Assembly: GCA_004293365.1 (NCBI GenBank) | Contig: RDYN01000045.1 | Location: 82,509 to 146,508 of the forward strand | Origin: Oscillatoriales cyanobacterium | Lineage (GTDB): Bacteria; Cyanobacteriota; Cyanobacteriia; Cyanobacteriales; Microcoleaceae | Reading direction: 5' to 3' | Length of the DNA: 64,000 nucleotides | Shown here: in pieces, positions 7,767-15,325 of the stretch | Layout of the letters: each line of letters opens with the position of its first letter | Position numbering within the stretch: position 1 is the stretch's first letter | Position numbers and translations under genes: made by a program | Notes under the pieces: model-generated | Told to the model about the DNA's origin: nothing | Databases searched by the model: none | The model's input: only the letters and a program-made list of their open reading frames with translations

Positions 7767-8323
7767 TTAGACAACTTAGCGCCGAGATTCTCCACAGACT
7801 CCTGCTGTTTGGGATCTTTCATCGTACCGTCAGCATTAAATGCTTCAAAAGCTTTGGGAATTGCTTTCTGATCCGGGAGCACGAACACGTTAATATTACC
7901 CAAGATCGATCGCAAATGCACCAATCCCCGCAAACCGCCCAATCCGCCGGGGGAAGCGCTCATAATTACCGCTACTTTGTCAGTAAATGCCACCAATCCC
8001 GGTTCGCCCGCTGCTGGGCGCGATACCCAGTCGATCGCATTTTTCAACACAGGCGTAACCGAACTGTTATACTCGGGAGAAGCTATCAAAAACCCGTCAT
8101 GAGCTACCATCAATTCCTTCAACTTCCGGGCATTTTCTGGCATTCCCTCTCTGGCTTCCAAATCTTCATCAAATAGCGGCATCGGCAAATCCCGCAAATC
8201 TACATAAGTAACTTCTGCACCCGCCGCCATAGCCCCAACCGCCGCAACTTTTACCAGCAGTTTGTTGTAGGATGCTTCCCTGGTACTTCCGGCAAATGCC
8301 AGTATTTTTGGTCTGTTTGTCAT
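7742..8323 (-). CDS. NADPH-dependent FMN reductase family protein
   Basis: 193 residues from ATG 8323, chosen over an upstream in-frame start because AGGAAAAG sits just before it. The flavodoxin-like fold is shown by the phosphate loop AFAGSTREASYN (about 8-19), and by SPEYNSSVTPVLKNAIDW, which contacts the flavin and makes up the dimer surface. GGLGGLRGLVHLRSILG follows. Family members use NADPH to reduce FMN, quinones or azo dyes in the cytosol. It lies 37 bp behind the ChaN gene on the same strand, so co-transcription is likely. A redox or iron-related role is inference. Length is normal for the family. Confidence 0.9.
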   Translation of the reverse strand: MTNRPKILAFAGSTREASYNKLLVKVAAVGAMAAGAEVTYVDLRDLPMPLFDEDLEAREGMPENARKLKELMVAHDGFLIASPEYNSSVTPVLKNAIDWVSRPAAGEPGLVAFTDKVAVIMSASPGGLGGLRGLVHLRSILGNINVFVLPDQKAIPKAFEAFNADGTMKDPKQQESVENLGAKLSNVLSKLIA

Positions 8324-8360
8324 GGACTTTTCCTGATAATTGCTTGCGAGTAAAATTGTA

Positions 8361-9242
8361 CTATTCCGAGTGCTGCCAAACAAAGTCAGCCATGGGTTTG
8401 TCTGCTGACAAAGGACTATCTGTGCGCGAATTGAATAAAACCGATCGCATTTTTACATTTCCGACTCCCAAACGCCTCTCGACGCGGCTGGGAATGCCGT
8501 AACCGTAAATAATATGCCCTTTCCCCGCCAACACTACAACTTGATAGTCGGGGTTGGCTTTGACAAATTGGGCTATGCTTTCCGCCATAGTTTCATCCCA
8601 CAAAACTTGGGCTTGCAAAAATCTTTCAAAGGCGGTACTATTTCCCTGGGCTGCCTTTTGGTGCTGTTGGAAAACTTCGAGCAGCATTTGCCGGTATTCG
8701 GCGTTGTCGGTACGAATTTCCGAAATTGGCGGAATATATTTTTTGTCCTCTGCTGTGAGGCTTTCTAAGCCTTGAGAGGCAACTTTTCTCGTGACTTCGG
8801 ACGGTGTATTTAAGGCGAGGACTGGCAATTTGTTTTCTTTGGCAAACCGCAAAAATGGGGCGTAATATTCCCAGGGAAAGCGCCACCTGCGATCGTACTC
8901 TGTTTGCTCGACTAATTGCTCTTCTGTCAGTTTACCACCTAAGTAGTTGTCGATCGCACTTTGAAACGGACGCTGAAACATCTCCATCGCGATCGCAATT
9001 TTACGATTTTGCCGCTGCATTTCTCGAACAATCTTTAGTTGAGCTTGGTGGTCGGCAACGCTATCGTGGGTTTCACCCAGATACACGACTTTCGCCTTCA
9101 CCAACTGTTGCAGAATCTCTTGGTTGGTGTAAGTCTGCTGCGGTTGAGACTTCGCCATCGGTTCCGCTGTCACGACACTGCTACACAGCAGAAAAATGCT
9201 CAGCGATAAGGCGCACAGTTTGATGAGTTTGGTTGTTTTCAT
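8361..9242 (-). CDS. ChaN-like (DUF399) haem-binding exported protein
   Basis: 293 residues from ATG 9242. The N-terminus MKTTKLIKLCALSLSIFLLCSSVVTA is a signal peptide, probably cleaved after VTA. The mature part has the ChaN/TIKI-like signatures VYLGETHDSVADHQAQ, AIAMEMFQRPFQ and, near the end, VVVLAGKGHIIYGYGIPSR with conserved His residues. Campylobacter ChaN is a haem-binding lipoprotein linked to iron uptake; other relatives are metal-dependent hydrolases. In cyanobacteria it is expected in the periplasm, perhaps in haem or iron handling. The flavin reductase follows after 37 bp. The lipobox is poor, so lipidation is doubtful. Confidence 0.85.
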   Translation of the reverse strand: MKTTKLIKLCALSLSIFLLCSSVVTAEPMAKSQPQQTYTNQEILQQLVKAKVVYLGETHDSVADHQAQLKIVREMQRQNRKIAIAMEMFQRPFQSAIDNYLGGKLTEEQLVEQTEYDRRWRFPWEYYAPFLRFAKENKLPVLALNTPSEVTRKVASQGLESLTAEDKKYIPPISEIRTDNAEYRQMLLEVFQQHQKAAQGNSTAFERFLQAQVLWDETMAESIAQFVKANPDYQVVVLAGKGHIIYGYGIPSRVERRLGVGNVKMRSVLFNSRTDSPLSADKPMADFVWQHSE

Positions 9243-9393
9243 ACAGATATTATGCCTGTTTCTCGCAGCAGCAGCCATAGCCAAACTCTACTATTTTAGC
9301 TGAGCATCCAGAAAGCTCGATGCTTTATTTAACTTCATAATTCATCGTCAATATCTCTACCCATAGAGGATTGTCTTCCCTCTTCCGTCTTCC

Positions 9394-9474
9394 TGATGAC
9401 TGATGACTTATAACTAATGACGTTCGCTCTTCGGGGACAGCGCTAATGACTAATGACTAATGACTAATGACTTC
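9394..9474. repeat. TAATGAC heptamer short tandem repeat
   Basis: Several TAATGAC / TGATGAC units, in part in perfect tandem at 9443-9472, are interrupted by CGTTCGCTCTTCGGGGACAG. They sit in the 660-bp gene-free stretch 9243-9904. That stretch otherwise holds only the hairpins at 9846-9889 and AT-rich sequence with no supportable gene. Confidence 0.85.
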
Positions 9475-9845
9475 TTGCGACCTTTGTAAAGTTTAGTTGC
9501 AGGTACTTGCGCTTCCAGAAGAAGGTGGTAGATTAATAATATGAAGCAAACAAAAAGCTTCTTCTGACAGATACCATATCCAGATACCGCAGCGAAGTTC
9601 ACAATAGAATCTAAGGAGTAAAACGCTGTTTAATCTCACATCTGTCCTCTCAAAAACCAATAGCAGCACCCACCAACAAAGCTGATACTTCCCCAACTAA
9701 TAAGAGGGGAGCAATGCAAGTGAATCTGAGGATTTATTGCAACTCCGCATCGAAGTTTAAAAAAGAGGAAATCACTCGGTACCTAGGGCTGGGTGCTGTT
9801 GTTGTTAACAGTAATTTAGGGCGGTTGAGGGTGTTTTGGGAGGTG

Positions 9846-9889
9846 GAGGCAGAGCCTCTAGACAGGCATTACCAGGCACAGCCTGGTAA
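9846..9889. repeat. Paired short palindromes (GAGGCAGAGCCTC; TTACCAGG..CCTGGTAA)
   Basis: GAGGCAGAGCCTC at 9846-9858 is followed by TTACCAGG-CACAG-CCTGGTAA at 9869-9889. Related wording (AGGCAGAGCCTGGGAA, GGTTCCCAGGC) recurs at 50489 and 56876, so this is a dispersed repeat family. It may end transcription of the cupin gene at 9905. Confidence 0.7.
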
Positions 9890-9904
9890 CTAGAAACAGC
9901 AAAA

Positions 9905-10267
9905 TTACTGAAAAATTGTCTCGTCTTCCTTTCGCCACGCCGGATCGACGATACAAATAAATATTAGCGGTTCTGTGCCGCAGTTGTAAATAAACTGCTT
10001 GGCGTTTGGCGGAATGTAAACTGCATCTCCGACTTCCACGAATTGAGTTTCGCTGTCGATGTGCATTTCCCCAACGCCGCTGATAATGTAGTAAACTTCA
10101 GAAGTTGTCAGGCAGTGCAGCGCCGAAGTTTGTCCCGGTGGCAAAGCGGCATGGGCTAAACTGTAACGCAAATCGACAGCTTGTTTGTCTGGATGCAGCA
10201 ATTCTCGCAGTAGACTACCGTCACCCGCGATAAACTCGTCGCAGCCGTTTAGCTTTTGAACTAGCAT
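9905..10267 (-). CDS. Single-domain cupin protein
   Basis: 120 residues. The two cupin motifs are readable: PGQTSALHCLTTSEVYYIISGVGEM (motif 1, with a His and the Glu of the metal set) and GDAVYIPPNAKQFIYNCGTEPLIFICIVDPAW (motif 2, whose usual His is replaced in PNAKQF). The family includes small sugar isomerases, dioxygenases and ligand sensors; loss of the motif 2 His makes a standard 3-His site unlikely. It is probably cytosolic and monocistronic. A second, unrelated cupin is at 58257. Confidence 0.85.
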   Translation of the reverse strand: MLVQKLNGCDEFIAGDGSLLRELLHPDKQAVDLRYSLAHAALPPGQTSALHCLTTSEVYYIISGVGEMHIDSETQFVEVGDAVYIPPNAKQFIYNCGTEPLIFICIVDPAWRKEDETIFQ

Positions 10268-10362
10268 TCTTTATACACTCCTGAAAATCTCTTTACCACA
10301 ACTTAAGTTTAATTCAAAGAGCCAGAAATGTTAAGAAATATGTCAAGGATCGGCCGGATTTT

Positions 10363-10638
10363 TTAACCGTAAGTTCCCGAGTGCGATCGATAATCAGGAC
10401 AGTCGATCGCATCTTCAGATAAAGCTATTGTAGGCCGAACGGGACACTTCAGGTGGTAGTCGCCCGTGAAAAACACGCAGTTAGCACAAGGAATTTGGTG
10501 CATCCGCTGAGCTCTGTGCACTGAATCGCCGACAGTACGCCCGATACTCGAACACACCAACAAAACTAAACCCCAGGCGCAGACAAAACACACGGGCACC
10601 AAAACAGGCTGTATTGTCTTCAGCAAAAAGTAAAGCAT
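10363..10638 (-). CDS. Small membrane protein with C-terminal cysteine pairs
   Basis: 91 residues. One or two N-terminal hydrophobic helices (LVPVCFVCAWGLVLLVCSSIG) are followed by a hydrophilic tail with IPCANCVFFTGDYHLKCPVRP and DCPDY. The four tail cysteines (CxxC-x10-C-x16-C) look like a small metal-binding knuckle. I recall this tail as conserved in cyanobacterial hypothetical proteins; no function is known. About 160 bp separate it from the divergent peroxiredoxin gene. Confidence 0.7.
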   Translation of the reverse strand: MLYFLLKTIQPVLVPVCFVCAWGLVLLVCSSIGRTVGDSVHRAQRMHQIPCANCVFFTGDYHLKCPVRPTIALSEDAIDCPDYRSHSGTYG

Positions 10639-10797
10639 AGCAACAAAATTTAGGGTAAAACTCGCACATACATTACAGTAATGGAATTGGCGGGCGATCG
10701 ACCAAAAAGTTTAGAATCATTTACAGCGCGATCGAGAAACCCGGCAATTATGGGATGATAGAGAACCGTCGTTAAATAAAATTAGAGGAAACCAGTT

Positions 10798-11436
10798 ATG
10801 TCACTGCGATTAGGCGATACAGTTCCCAACTTTACCCAAGCCTCGTCCGAAGGAGAAATCAACTTCTACGACTGGGCAGGCGATAGCTGGGTCGTATTGT
10901 TTTCCCACCCAAAAGACTATACTCCAGTGTGCACCACCGAACTCGGTGCAGTGGCCCGTCTCAAGTCTGAATTTGACAAGCGGGGCGTCAAAACCATAGC
11001 CCTCAGCGTCGATGATGTGGATTCTCACATGGGCTGGATTAAAGATATTGAGGAAACTCAAAATGTCACGCTCAATTATCCGATTTTAGCAGATGGCGAT
11101 CGTAAAGTCTCCGACATTTACGACATGATTCACCCCAACTCGCTGAACAACTTAACAATCCGCACGGTTTTTGTAATTGATCCGGACAAGAAACTGCGTT
11201 TGAGCATTACTTATCCTGCGAGCACCGGTCGGAATTTTAATGAAATTTTGCGGGTAATTGATTCGCTGCAACTTACGGACAAATACAGCGTTGCGACTCC
11301 AGTTGATTGGAAAGACGGCGACGATTGCGTCATCGTACCTTCGATTACCGACCCCGCAGAGTTGGCCGAGAAATTTCCTAAAGGCTACACACCAGTTAAG
11401 CCTTATTTGCGGATGACTCCTCAGCCGAATAAATAG
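10798..11436 (+). CDS. 1-Cys peroxiredoxin (Prx6 type)
   Basis: 212 residues. The peroxidatic Cys45 lies in YTPVCTTELG, with the preceding His-Pro-Lys of FSHPKDYTP. There is no second conserved resolving Cys; the other cysteine is in DDCVIVP. The longer C-terminal domain (NFNEILRVIDSLQL...GDDCVIVPSI...LRMTPQ) is diagnostic of the Prx6/1-Cys group. It reduces H2O2 and alkyl hydroperoxides in the cytosol. The ATG is preceded by AGAGGAAAC. It is divergent from a small membrane protein gene and followed by a GGTGCGCA palindrome and a repeat. Confidence 0.95.
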   Translation: MSLRLGDTVPNFTQASSEGEINFYDWAGDSWVVLFSHPKDYTPVCTTELGAVARLKSEFDKRGVKTIALSVDDVDSHMGWIKDIEETQNVTLNYPILADGDRKVSDIYDMIHPNSLNNLTIRTVFVIDPDKKLRLSITYPASTGRNFNEILRVIDSLQLTDKYSVATPVDWKDGDDCVIVPSITDPAELAEKFPKGYTPVKPYLRMTPQPNK

Positions 11437-11473
11437 ATTTAACATTCCTGGACGCAGAACCGCCATTATGTAG

Positions 11474-11490
11474 GGTGCGCACTGCGCACC
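11474..11490. repeat. GGTGCGCACTGCGCACC palindrome
   Basis: A perfect 8-bp-arm palindrome within TAGGGTGCGCACTGCGCACC. The same element occurs at 23702, 30373, 30497 and, in degenerate form, at 19614, 19645, 19738 and 55261. Here it follows the peroxiredoxin gene. Confidence 0.8.
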
Positions 11491-11523
11491 TTACCTCTAT
11501 AATTCGCGCGTCAAACAAGTTTG

Positions 11524-11580
11524 GAGTCAGGACTTGAGTCGTTAATCCTGATTTCTGAGGACTCAAGTCCTCACTACAAA
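11524..11580. repeat. GAGGACTCAAGTCCTCACTACAAAC repeat pair
   Basis: An imperfect inverted pair of the GTAGTGAGGACTnnAGTCC family (AGTCAGGACTTGAGTC ... GAGGACTCAAGTCCTCACTAC) lies between the peroxiredoxin and Uma2 genes. Confidence 0.7.
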
Positions 11581-11632
11581 CAAAGAAATTGTGCAATCTT
11601 GTCTGAACAATTTAGAGTGGAGGAAAGGCAAA

Positions 11633-12214
11633 ATGCTGTCATCAACCATCGTATTGCGAATACCGCCAAAATTGCAAATGACAGACGACGAGTTTTTCGA
11701 GTTCTGTCAAATCAATCGGGATTTACGCATTGAACGCAACAAATCGGGAGAACTGCTAATTATGCCCCCTACTGGCGGAACAACAGGAAATCGCAGCGGT
11801 AGCGTCTTTGGAGAGTTGTATATTTGGTCTCGACAAGATGGAACCGGTATTTGTTTCGACTCCAGTACGGGATTTAAGCTTTCAATGGGTGACAAGTCTC
11901 CAGATGCCTCATGGATTAAACTGGAACGATGGAACGCTTTATCACAAGAACAGCAAGATAAATTTGCCCCAATTTGCCCAGATTTTGTAGTAGAACTAAG
12001 GTCTGCTTCTGACAATCTCAAGCCCTTGCAAGAAAAAATGCAAGAATATATGAAAGAACCAGGAGTGCGGCTGGGTTGGTTAATAGACCGCAAAAATCGG
12101 AGAGTTTACATCTACCGTCCCGATTTACCAGAAGAATGTTTGGAGAATCCGGCGACAGTCAGCGGCGACCCAGTTTTGCCCGGATTTGTGCTAAACATGA
12201 GCAAAATTTGGTAA
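11633..12214 (+). CDS. Uma2 family (DUF820) endonuclease-like protein
   Basis: 193 residues from ATG 11633, chosen because GGAGGAAAGG at 11619-11628 precedes it. The restriction-endonuclease-like core is shown by FKLSMGDKSPDASWIKLERW (the Asp of SPDASW) and ICPDFVVELRSASD (PDFVxELRS, the ExK-like position). LGWLIDRKNRRVYIYRP and PVLPGFVLNMSKIW complete the fold. Uma2 proteins are very abundant in cyanobacteria and often sit near TA loci, but no biological role is established. It ends 62 bp before the cysteine synthase gene. Confidence 0.9.
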   Translation: MLSSTIVLRIPPKLQMTDDEFFEFCQINRDLRIERNKSGELLIMPPTGGTTGNRSGSVFGELYIWSRQDGTGICFDSSTGFKLSMGDKSPDASWIKLERWNALSQEQQDKFAPICPDFVVELRSASDNLKPLQEKMQEYMKEPGVRLGWLIDRKNRRVYIYRPDLPEECLENPATVSGDPVLPGFVLNMSKIW

Positions 12215-12276
12215 GCTGCTCGCAATCAATATCAAATTATTGTCATAATTATATAACATACAAATACTCAAAAAAT

Positions 12277-13251
12277 ATGGATATCAAAAACGGCTTTGTA
12301 GGCACAATCGGCAACACGCCACTAATTCGATTAAACAGCTTCAGCGATGAAACAGGCTGCGAAATTCTCGGCAAAGCAGAGTTTCTCAATCCCGGCGGTT
12401 CCGTCAAAGATAGGGCCGCCCTTTACATCATCAAAGACGCAGAAGAAAAAGGCTTGCTGAAGCCAGGGGGCACCGTTGTTGAAGGCACTGCGGGCAATAC
12501 GGGCATCGGTTTAGCCCACATTTGCAACGCTAAAGGTTACAAATGTTTGATAGTAATTCCCGACACTCAATCTCAAGAAAAAATCGATGCTTTGAGAACC
12601 TTGGGCGCGGAAGTTCGGACAGTTCCCGCCGTCCCCTACAAAGACCCGAATAATTATGTCAAACTGTCGGGAAGATTGGCTGCCGAAATGAAAAATGCCG
12701 TTTGGGCAAATCAGTTTGACAATTTAGCCAACCGCCGCGCGCATTACGAGACAACGGGCCCGGAAATCTGGCAGCAAACCGATGGAAAAATTGATGCTTG
12801 GGTGGCTGCAACTGGTACGGGTGGAACTTTTGCGGGAGTGGCCATGTTTTTAAAAGAACAGAATCCTGCGATTAAAACGGTGCTGGCAGATCCGATGGGC
12901 AGCGGGCTTTACAGTTATTTCAAAACTGGGGAAATAAAGACACAAGGCAGTTCGATTACTGAGGGAATCGGTACGAGTCGCATCACTGGAAATATGGAAA
13001 ATGCCCCGGTAGATGATGCCTTGCAAATTGACGATGCTGAAGCCGTGCGGGTGGTTTACCAACTGTTGAGAAAAGATGGGTTATTTATGGGGGGTTCGGT
13101 GGGAATTAATGTGGGGGCTGCTGTGGCTTTGGCGAAGCAAATGGGGCCGGGACATAGGATTGTGACTGTTTTGTGCGATGGGGGGGCGCGGTATCAGTCG
13201 AGGTTGTTCGATCGCGCGTGGTTGGCGGCAAAAAATCTATTTCCAGATTGA
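12277..13251 (+). CDS. Cysteine synthase A-type O-acetylserine sulfhydrylase
   Basis: 324 residues from ATG 12277; the open frame continues upstream but conserved sequence begins at MDIKNGFVGTIGNTPLIRLN. The PLP lysine is Lys44 in NPGGSVKDRAA. The substrate loop TAGNTG is at 71-76 (TSGNTG in typical CysK, so Ser to Ala). GTGGTFAGV binds the PLP phosphate and MGGSVGINVGAAV follows. The enzyme joins O-acetylserine and sulfide to make cysteine plus acetate. The TAGNTG and GSSITEGIGTSRITG features match a distinct cyanobacterial subgroup, so a side role is possible. No SD is evident. Confidence 0.9.
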   Translation: MDIKNGFVGTIGNTPLIRLNSFSDETGCEILGKAEFLNPGGSVKDRAALYIIKDAEEKGLLKPGGTVVEGTAGNTGIGLAHICNAKGYKCLIVIPDTQSQEKIDALRTLGAEVRTVPAVPYKDPNNYVKLSGRLAAEMKNAVWANQFDNLANRRAHYETTGPEIWQQTDGKIDAWVAATGTGGTFAGVAMFLKEQNPAIKTVLADPMGSGLYSYFKTGEIKTQGSSITEGIGTSRITGNMENAPVDDALQIDDAEAVRVVYQLLRKDGLFMGGSVGINVGAAVALAKQMGPGHRIVTVLCDGGARYQSRLFDRAWLAAKNLFPD

Positions 13252-13255
13252 TATC

Positions 13256-13512
13256 GTTGAGTGGCAAAGAAACCGGGTTTTTTGCAGGGTTTGTTGGTGC
13301 AACCGGAGTATTTTGGAAAAAAACCCGGTTTCTGGCGCGACATCAATACCAAAGAAACCGGGTTTTTTGCAGAGTTTGTTGGTGCAACCGAAGTATTTTG
13401 GAAAAAACCCGGTTTCTGCCTCGATGCGAATCGTTGAGTGGCAAAGAAACCGGGTTTTTGTCGGAGTTTGTTGGTAAGTGCGAAAGATTGTGCAAAAAAA
13501 CCGGTTCCTGGC
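13256..13512. repeat. Tandem AAAGAAACCGGGTTTTT / AAAACCCGGTTTC repeat
   Basis: Three units alternate AAAGAAACCGGGTTTTTTGC with TTGGAAAAAACCCGGTTTC, separated by a conserved GTTTGTTGGTGCAACCG piece. Each unit can fold on itself. A related pair is at 38004. The apparent ORFs here are repeat artefacts. The 417-bp gap after cysK holds this and the hairpin at 13524. Confidence 0.85.
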
Positions 13513-13523
13513 TGTTCGATTAG

Positions 13524-13580
13524 TTTGTAGTGCGGACTAAAGTCCGCAGAATTTTGCGGACTTTAGTCCGCACTACAAAC
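13524..13580. repeat. Long perfect hairpin of the GTAGTGCGGACTAAAGTCC family
   Basis: GTTTGTAGTGCGGACTAAAG... at 13524-13549 is followed after 5 nt by its reverse complement ending CACTACAAAC at 13580: 26-bp arms. This shows directly that the dispersed repeat occurs as opposed pairs. Confidence 0.85.
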
Positions 13581-13668
13581 CTTACATCATTAAAAAATTA
13601 TGCTTAAAATAGATGTTATATGCTCGCACCTATTCCGATGATAAAAATATAGCATATATTTAGTAAAT

Positions 13669-14016
13669 TTGCAAGTAAAAAAAGTGGAAAATTCAGAAAT
13701 TTCTAAGCGAGTTCTGGTCTGTCAAAACCGCACTTGTCGCAAGCAAGGTTCGGCAAAGGTACTGGCTGCTTTTCAGAAATTGTCCGGTGCAGAAGTTGAA
13801 GTTGTGGCTAGCAGTTGTTTGGGACAGTGCGGTAACGGGCCGATGGTGTTGGTGCTACCAGAAGAGGTTTGGTATAGCGGTGTTTCTGCTGAAGAAGTTG
13901 CGGCAATTACCGATAGACATTTGCGGGGTGGAAAGCCGATAGAGGCGATGCTTTATCGTAAGTTTCACCGCCATTCTGTAGGGGCAGTACCCCCGAACCC
14001 GCCCGCCGGTGTTTAA
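13669..14016 (+). CDS. Thioredoxin-like [2Fe-2S] ferredoxin domain protein
   Basis: 115 residues if begun at TTG 13669; GTG 13684 is an equally good start, and neither has a clear SD. Iron-sulfur ligands are placed as in the thioredoxin-like ferredoxins: VLVCQNRTCRKQGSAKVL (two Cys, five apart) and ASSCLGQCGNGPMVLVLPE (two Cys, four apart), about 31 residues later. Such small proteins accept or donate one electron, but the partner is unknown. The gene ends tail to tail with the HNH gene, overlapping 4 bp. Confidence 0.85.
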   Translation: MQVKKVENSEISKRVLVCQNRTCRKQGSAKVLAAFQKLSGAEVEVVASSCLGQCGNGPMVLVLPEEVWYSGVSAEEVAAITDRHLRGGKPIEAMLYRKFHRHSVGAVPPNPPAGV

Positions 14017-14294
14017 GCTTTTTTGCCGTGTACTTGAATGCGTTTGTCGGTTTTTTGCTTCTTCACCCACGACACAAATTTCTGGAGTTGGGGGTCATTT
14101 TTGAGCTTTTCTAGGGTGTTGAGCTCTTGGGCGAGGTGTTTGTTGTCGAATAGAGAGTGAATCTGGCGGTGACAAGCTGAACAAATGTCGATCGTCTGGC
14201 TGGGATTTTCGTTTTTGCGCTTGGTGTTTTGTTTGGGGATGAGGTGGTGGGCGGTTAATGCTTCCATTTGTCGATCGCACAATTCGCACTGCAT
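14013..14294 (-). CDS. HNH nuclease-type small protein
   Basis: 93 residues, ATG 14294. MQCELCDRQ and IDICSACHRQIHSLF supply the two CxxC zinc pairs. LTAHHLIPKQ contains the HH of the metal site and CHRQIHSLFDNKHLA the last His, the order expected for an HNH endonuclease. Most such small proteins in cyanobacteria are of unknown role; DNA cleavage is inferred. It overlaps the convergent ferredoxin-like gene by 4 bp. Confidence 0.85.
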   Translation of the reverse strand: MQCELCDRQMEALTAHHLIPKQNTKRKNENPSQTIDICSACHRQIHSLFDNKHLAQELNTLEKLKNDPQLQKFVSWVKKQKTDKRIQVHGKKA

Positions 14295-14368
14295 AATTTC
14301 CTCAATGCTGGTGGATGGGAGAATTGCTTCTTTTAATTTAGCGTCATTTATGGCGATCGGCCGCCTGG

Positions 14369-14426
14369 TTTGATCGTTTGGACTTTAGTCCGCATAAATC
14401 AGAGGACTGAAGTCCAAACGATCAAA
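14369..14426. repeat. Hairpin TTTGATCGTTTGGACT...AGTCCAAACGATCAAA
   Basis: 23-bp arms (14369-14391 and 14404-14426) around 12 nt. The inner part is GGACTTTAGTCC of the window-wide repeat family; the outer part (TTTGATCGTTT) is private to this copy. Confidence 0.8.
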
Positions 14427-14444
14427 CTGTCGCACTTCCCAAAC

Positions 14445-14470
14445 AATAAAAAACCCCCAACCGGGGGTCT
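14445..14470 (-). terminator. Intrinsic terminator of the ctaCDE operon
   Basis: Read on the minus strand: GACCCCC-GGTT-GGGGGTTTTTTATT, a 5-6 bp GC stem, 4-nt loop and T-run. It lies 55 nt beyond the ctaE stop. Confidence 0.85.
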
Positions 14471-14524
14471 TAATTTCAGGTGGGACAGGCATCTTGCCTG
14501 CCCACTAAGTAGAAAAGCCTACGC

Positions 14525-15151
14525 TCAAATTATGTACAGCAGCACAAACAAAACAATCCAGATCACATCGACAAAGTGCCAATAAATCTCAGTTGCTTCG
14601 ATGCCGAAGTGGTGCTCGCTAGAATAGTGATCTTGTAAGCGCGATCGCCAAACGACCCCTGCCATCAGCACCACTCCAAACGTCACGTGCAAACCGTGAA
14701 AAGCAGTCAAAACGTAAAAGCAACTGGCATACAAATTAGTCGTCAAGCCAAACTCTAAATGAGTGTACTCGTAAACTTGACCGTACAAGAAAACGACGCC
14801 CATAGCGATAGTCACGAGCAACCAATTTCGCATACCCTTCGCATCATTCTTTTTGATGGCAGTATCGGCATTGTGAATCACAAAACTGCTAGCAATCAGA
14901 ATTACCGTATTAATTCCCGGCAGCAATAACTCGCGATCGGGTGTACCTTCAGGCGGCCACATCGGGGCCATCGCCCGATAAATCAAATACGCGGCAAACA
15001 TACCCATAAATATCATGCCTTCAGATCCCAAGAATACAAGTACGCCTAGCATTCTATGGTCGGGATGTTCTTCGCCGTGGGCTTCTATTTCGGCACTGTG
15101 GTGGTAATTTAGAGCCGTTTTTTCTGGATCGATCGCTGGAATTTGTTGCAT
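14525..15151 (-). CDS. ctaE: Cytochrome c oxidase subunit III
   Basis: 208 residues with about five transmembrane helices, the short form usual for cyanobacteria. Typical signatures: HRMLGVLVFLGSEGMIFMG near the start, FYVLTAFHGLHVTFGV in the middle, and IYWHFVDVIWIVLFVLLYI at the end. Subunit III stabilises the catalytic subunit of the haem-copper oxidase in the thylakoid or plasma membrane. It is the last gene of ctaC-ctaD-ctaE. The 171-bp spacer to ctaD contains TAATGAC heptamers, and a terminator follows at 14445. Confidence 0.95.
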   Translation of the reverse strand: MQQIPAIDPEKTALNYHHSAEIEAHGEEHPDHRMLGVLVFLGSEGMIFMGMFAAYLIYRAMAPMWPPEGTPDRELLLPGINTVILIASSFVIHNADTAIKKNDAKGMRNWLLVTIAMGVVFLYGQVYEYTHLEFGLTTNLYASCFYVLTAFHGLHVTFGVVLMAGVVWRSRLQDHYSSEHHFGIEATEIYWHFVDVIWIVLFVLLYII

Positions 15152-15281
15152 AATAAAAAATTGCTAGTTGGTAATTGATGTTGAAGGAAGAGGGAAGAGA
15201 CAGAAAAAAATTATCAGTACATCGCTGCTGTGCTGTCAAAAGTCATTAGTCCAAAATTTTGATATTGCAACGAGCAATAAC

Positions 15282-15325
15282 TAATGACTAATGACTAATG
15301 ACTAATGACTAATGACTAATGACTA
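15282..15325. repeat. TAATGAC heptamer tract between ctaD and ctaE
   Basis: Six consecutive CTAATGA heptamers end at the ctaD stop. A change in copy number alters operon spacing but no coding frame. Confidence 0.85.

Noticed and set aside
9493..9696. 67-codon minus-strand ORF in the large gap before the cupin gene
   Set aside because: No conserved features, no ribosome site; chance ORF.
13173..13523. Two ORFs of about 100 codons over the cysK end
   Set aside because: They translate the AAACCCGG repeat units; the apparent internal repeats are DNA repeats.
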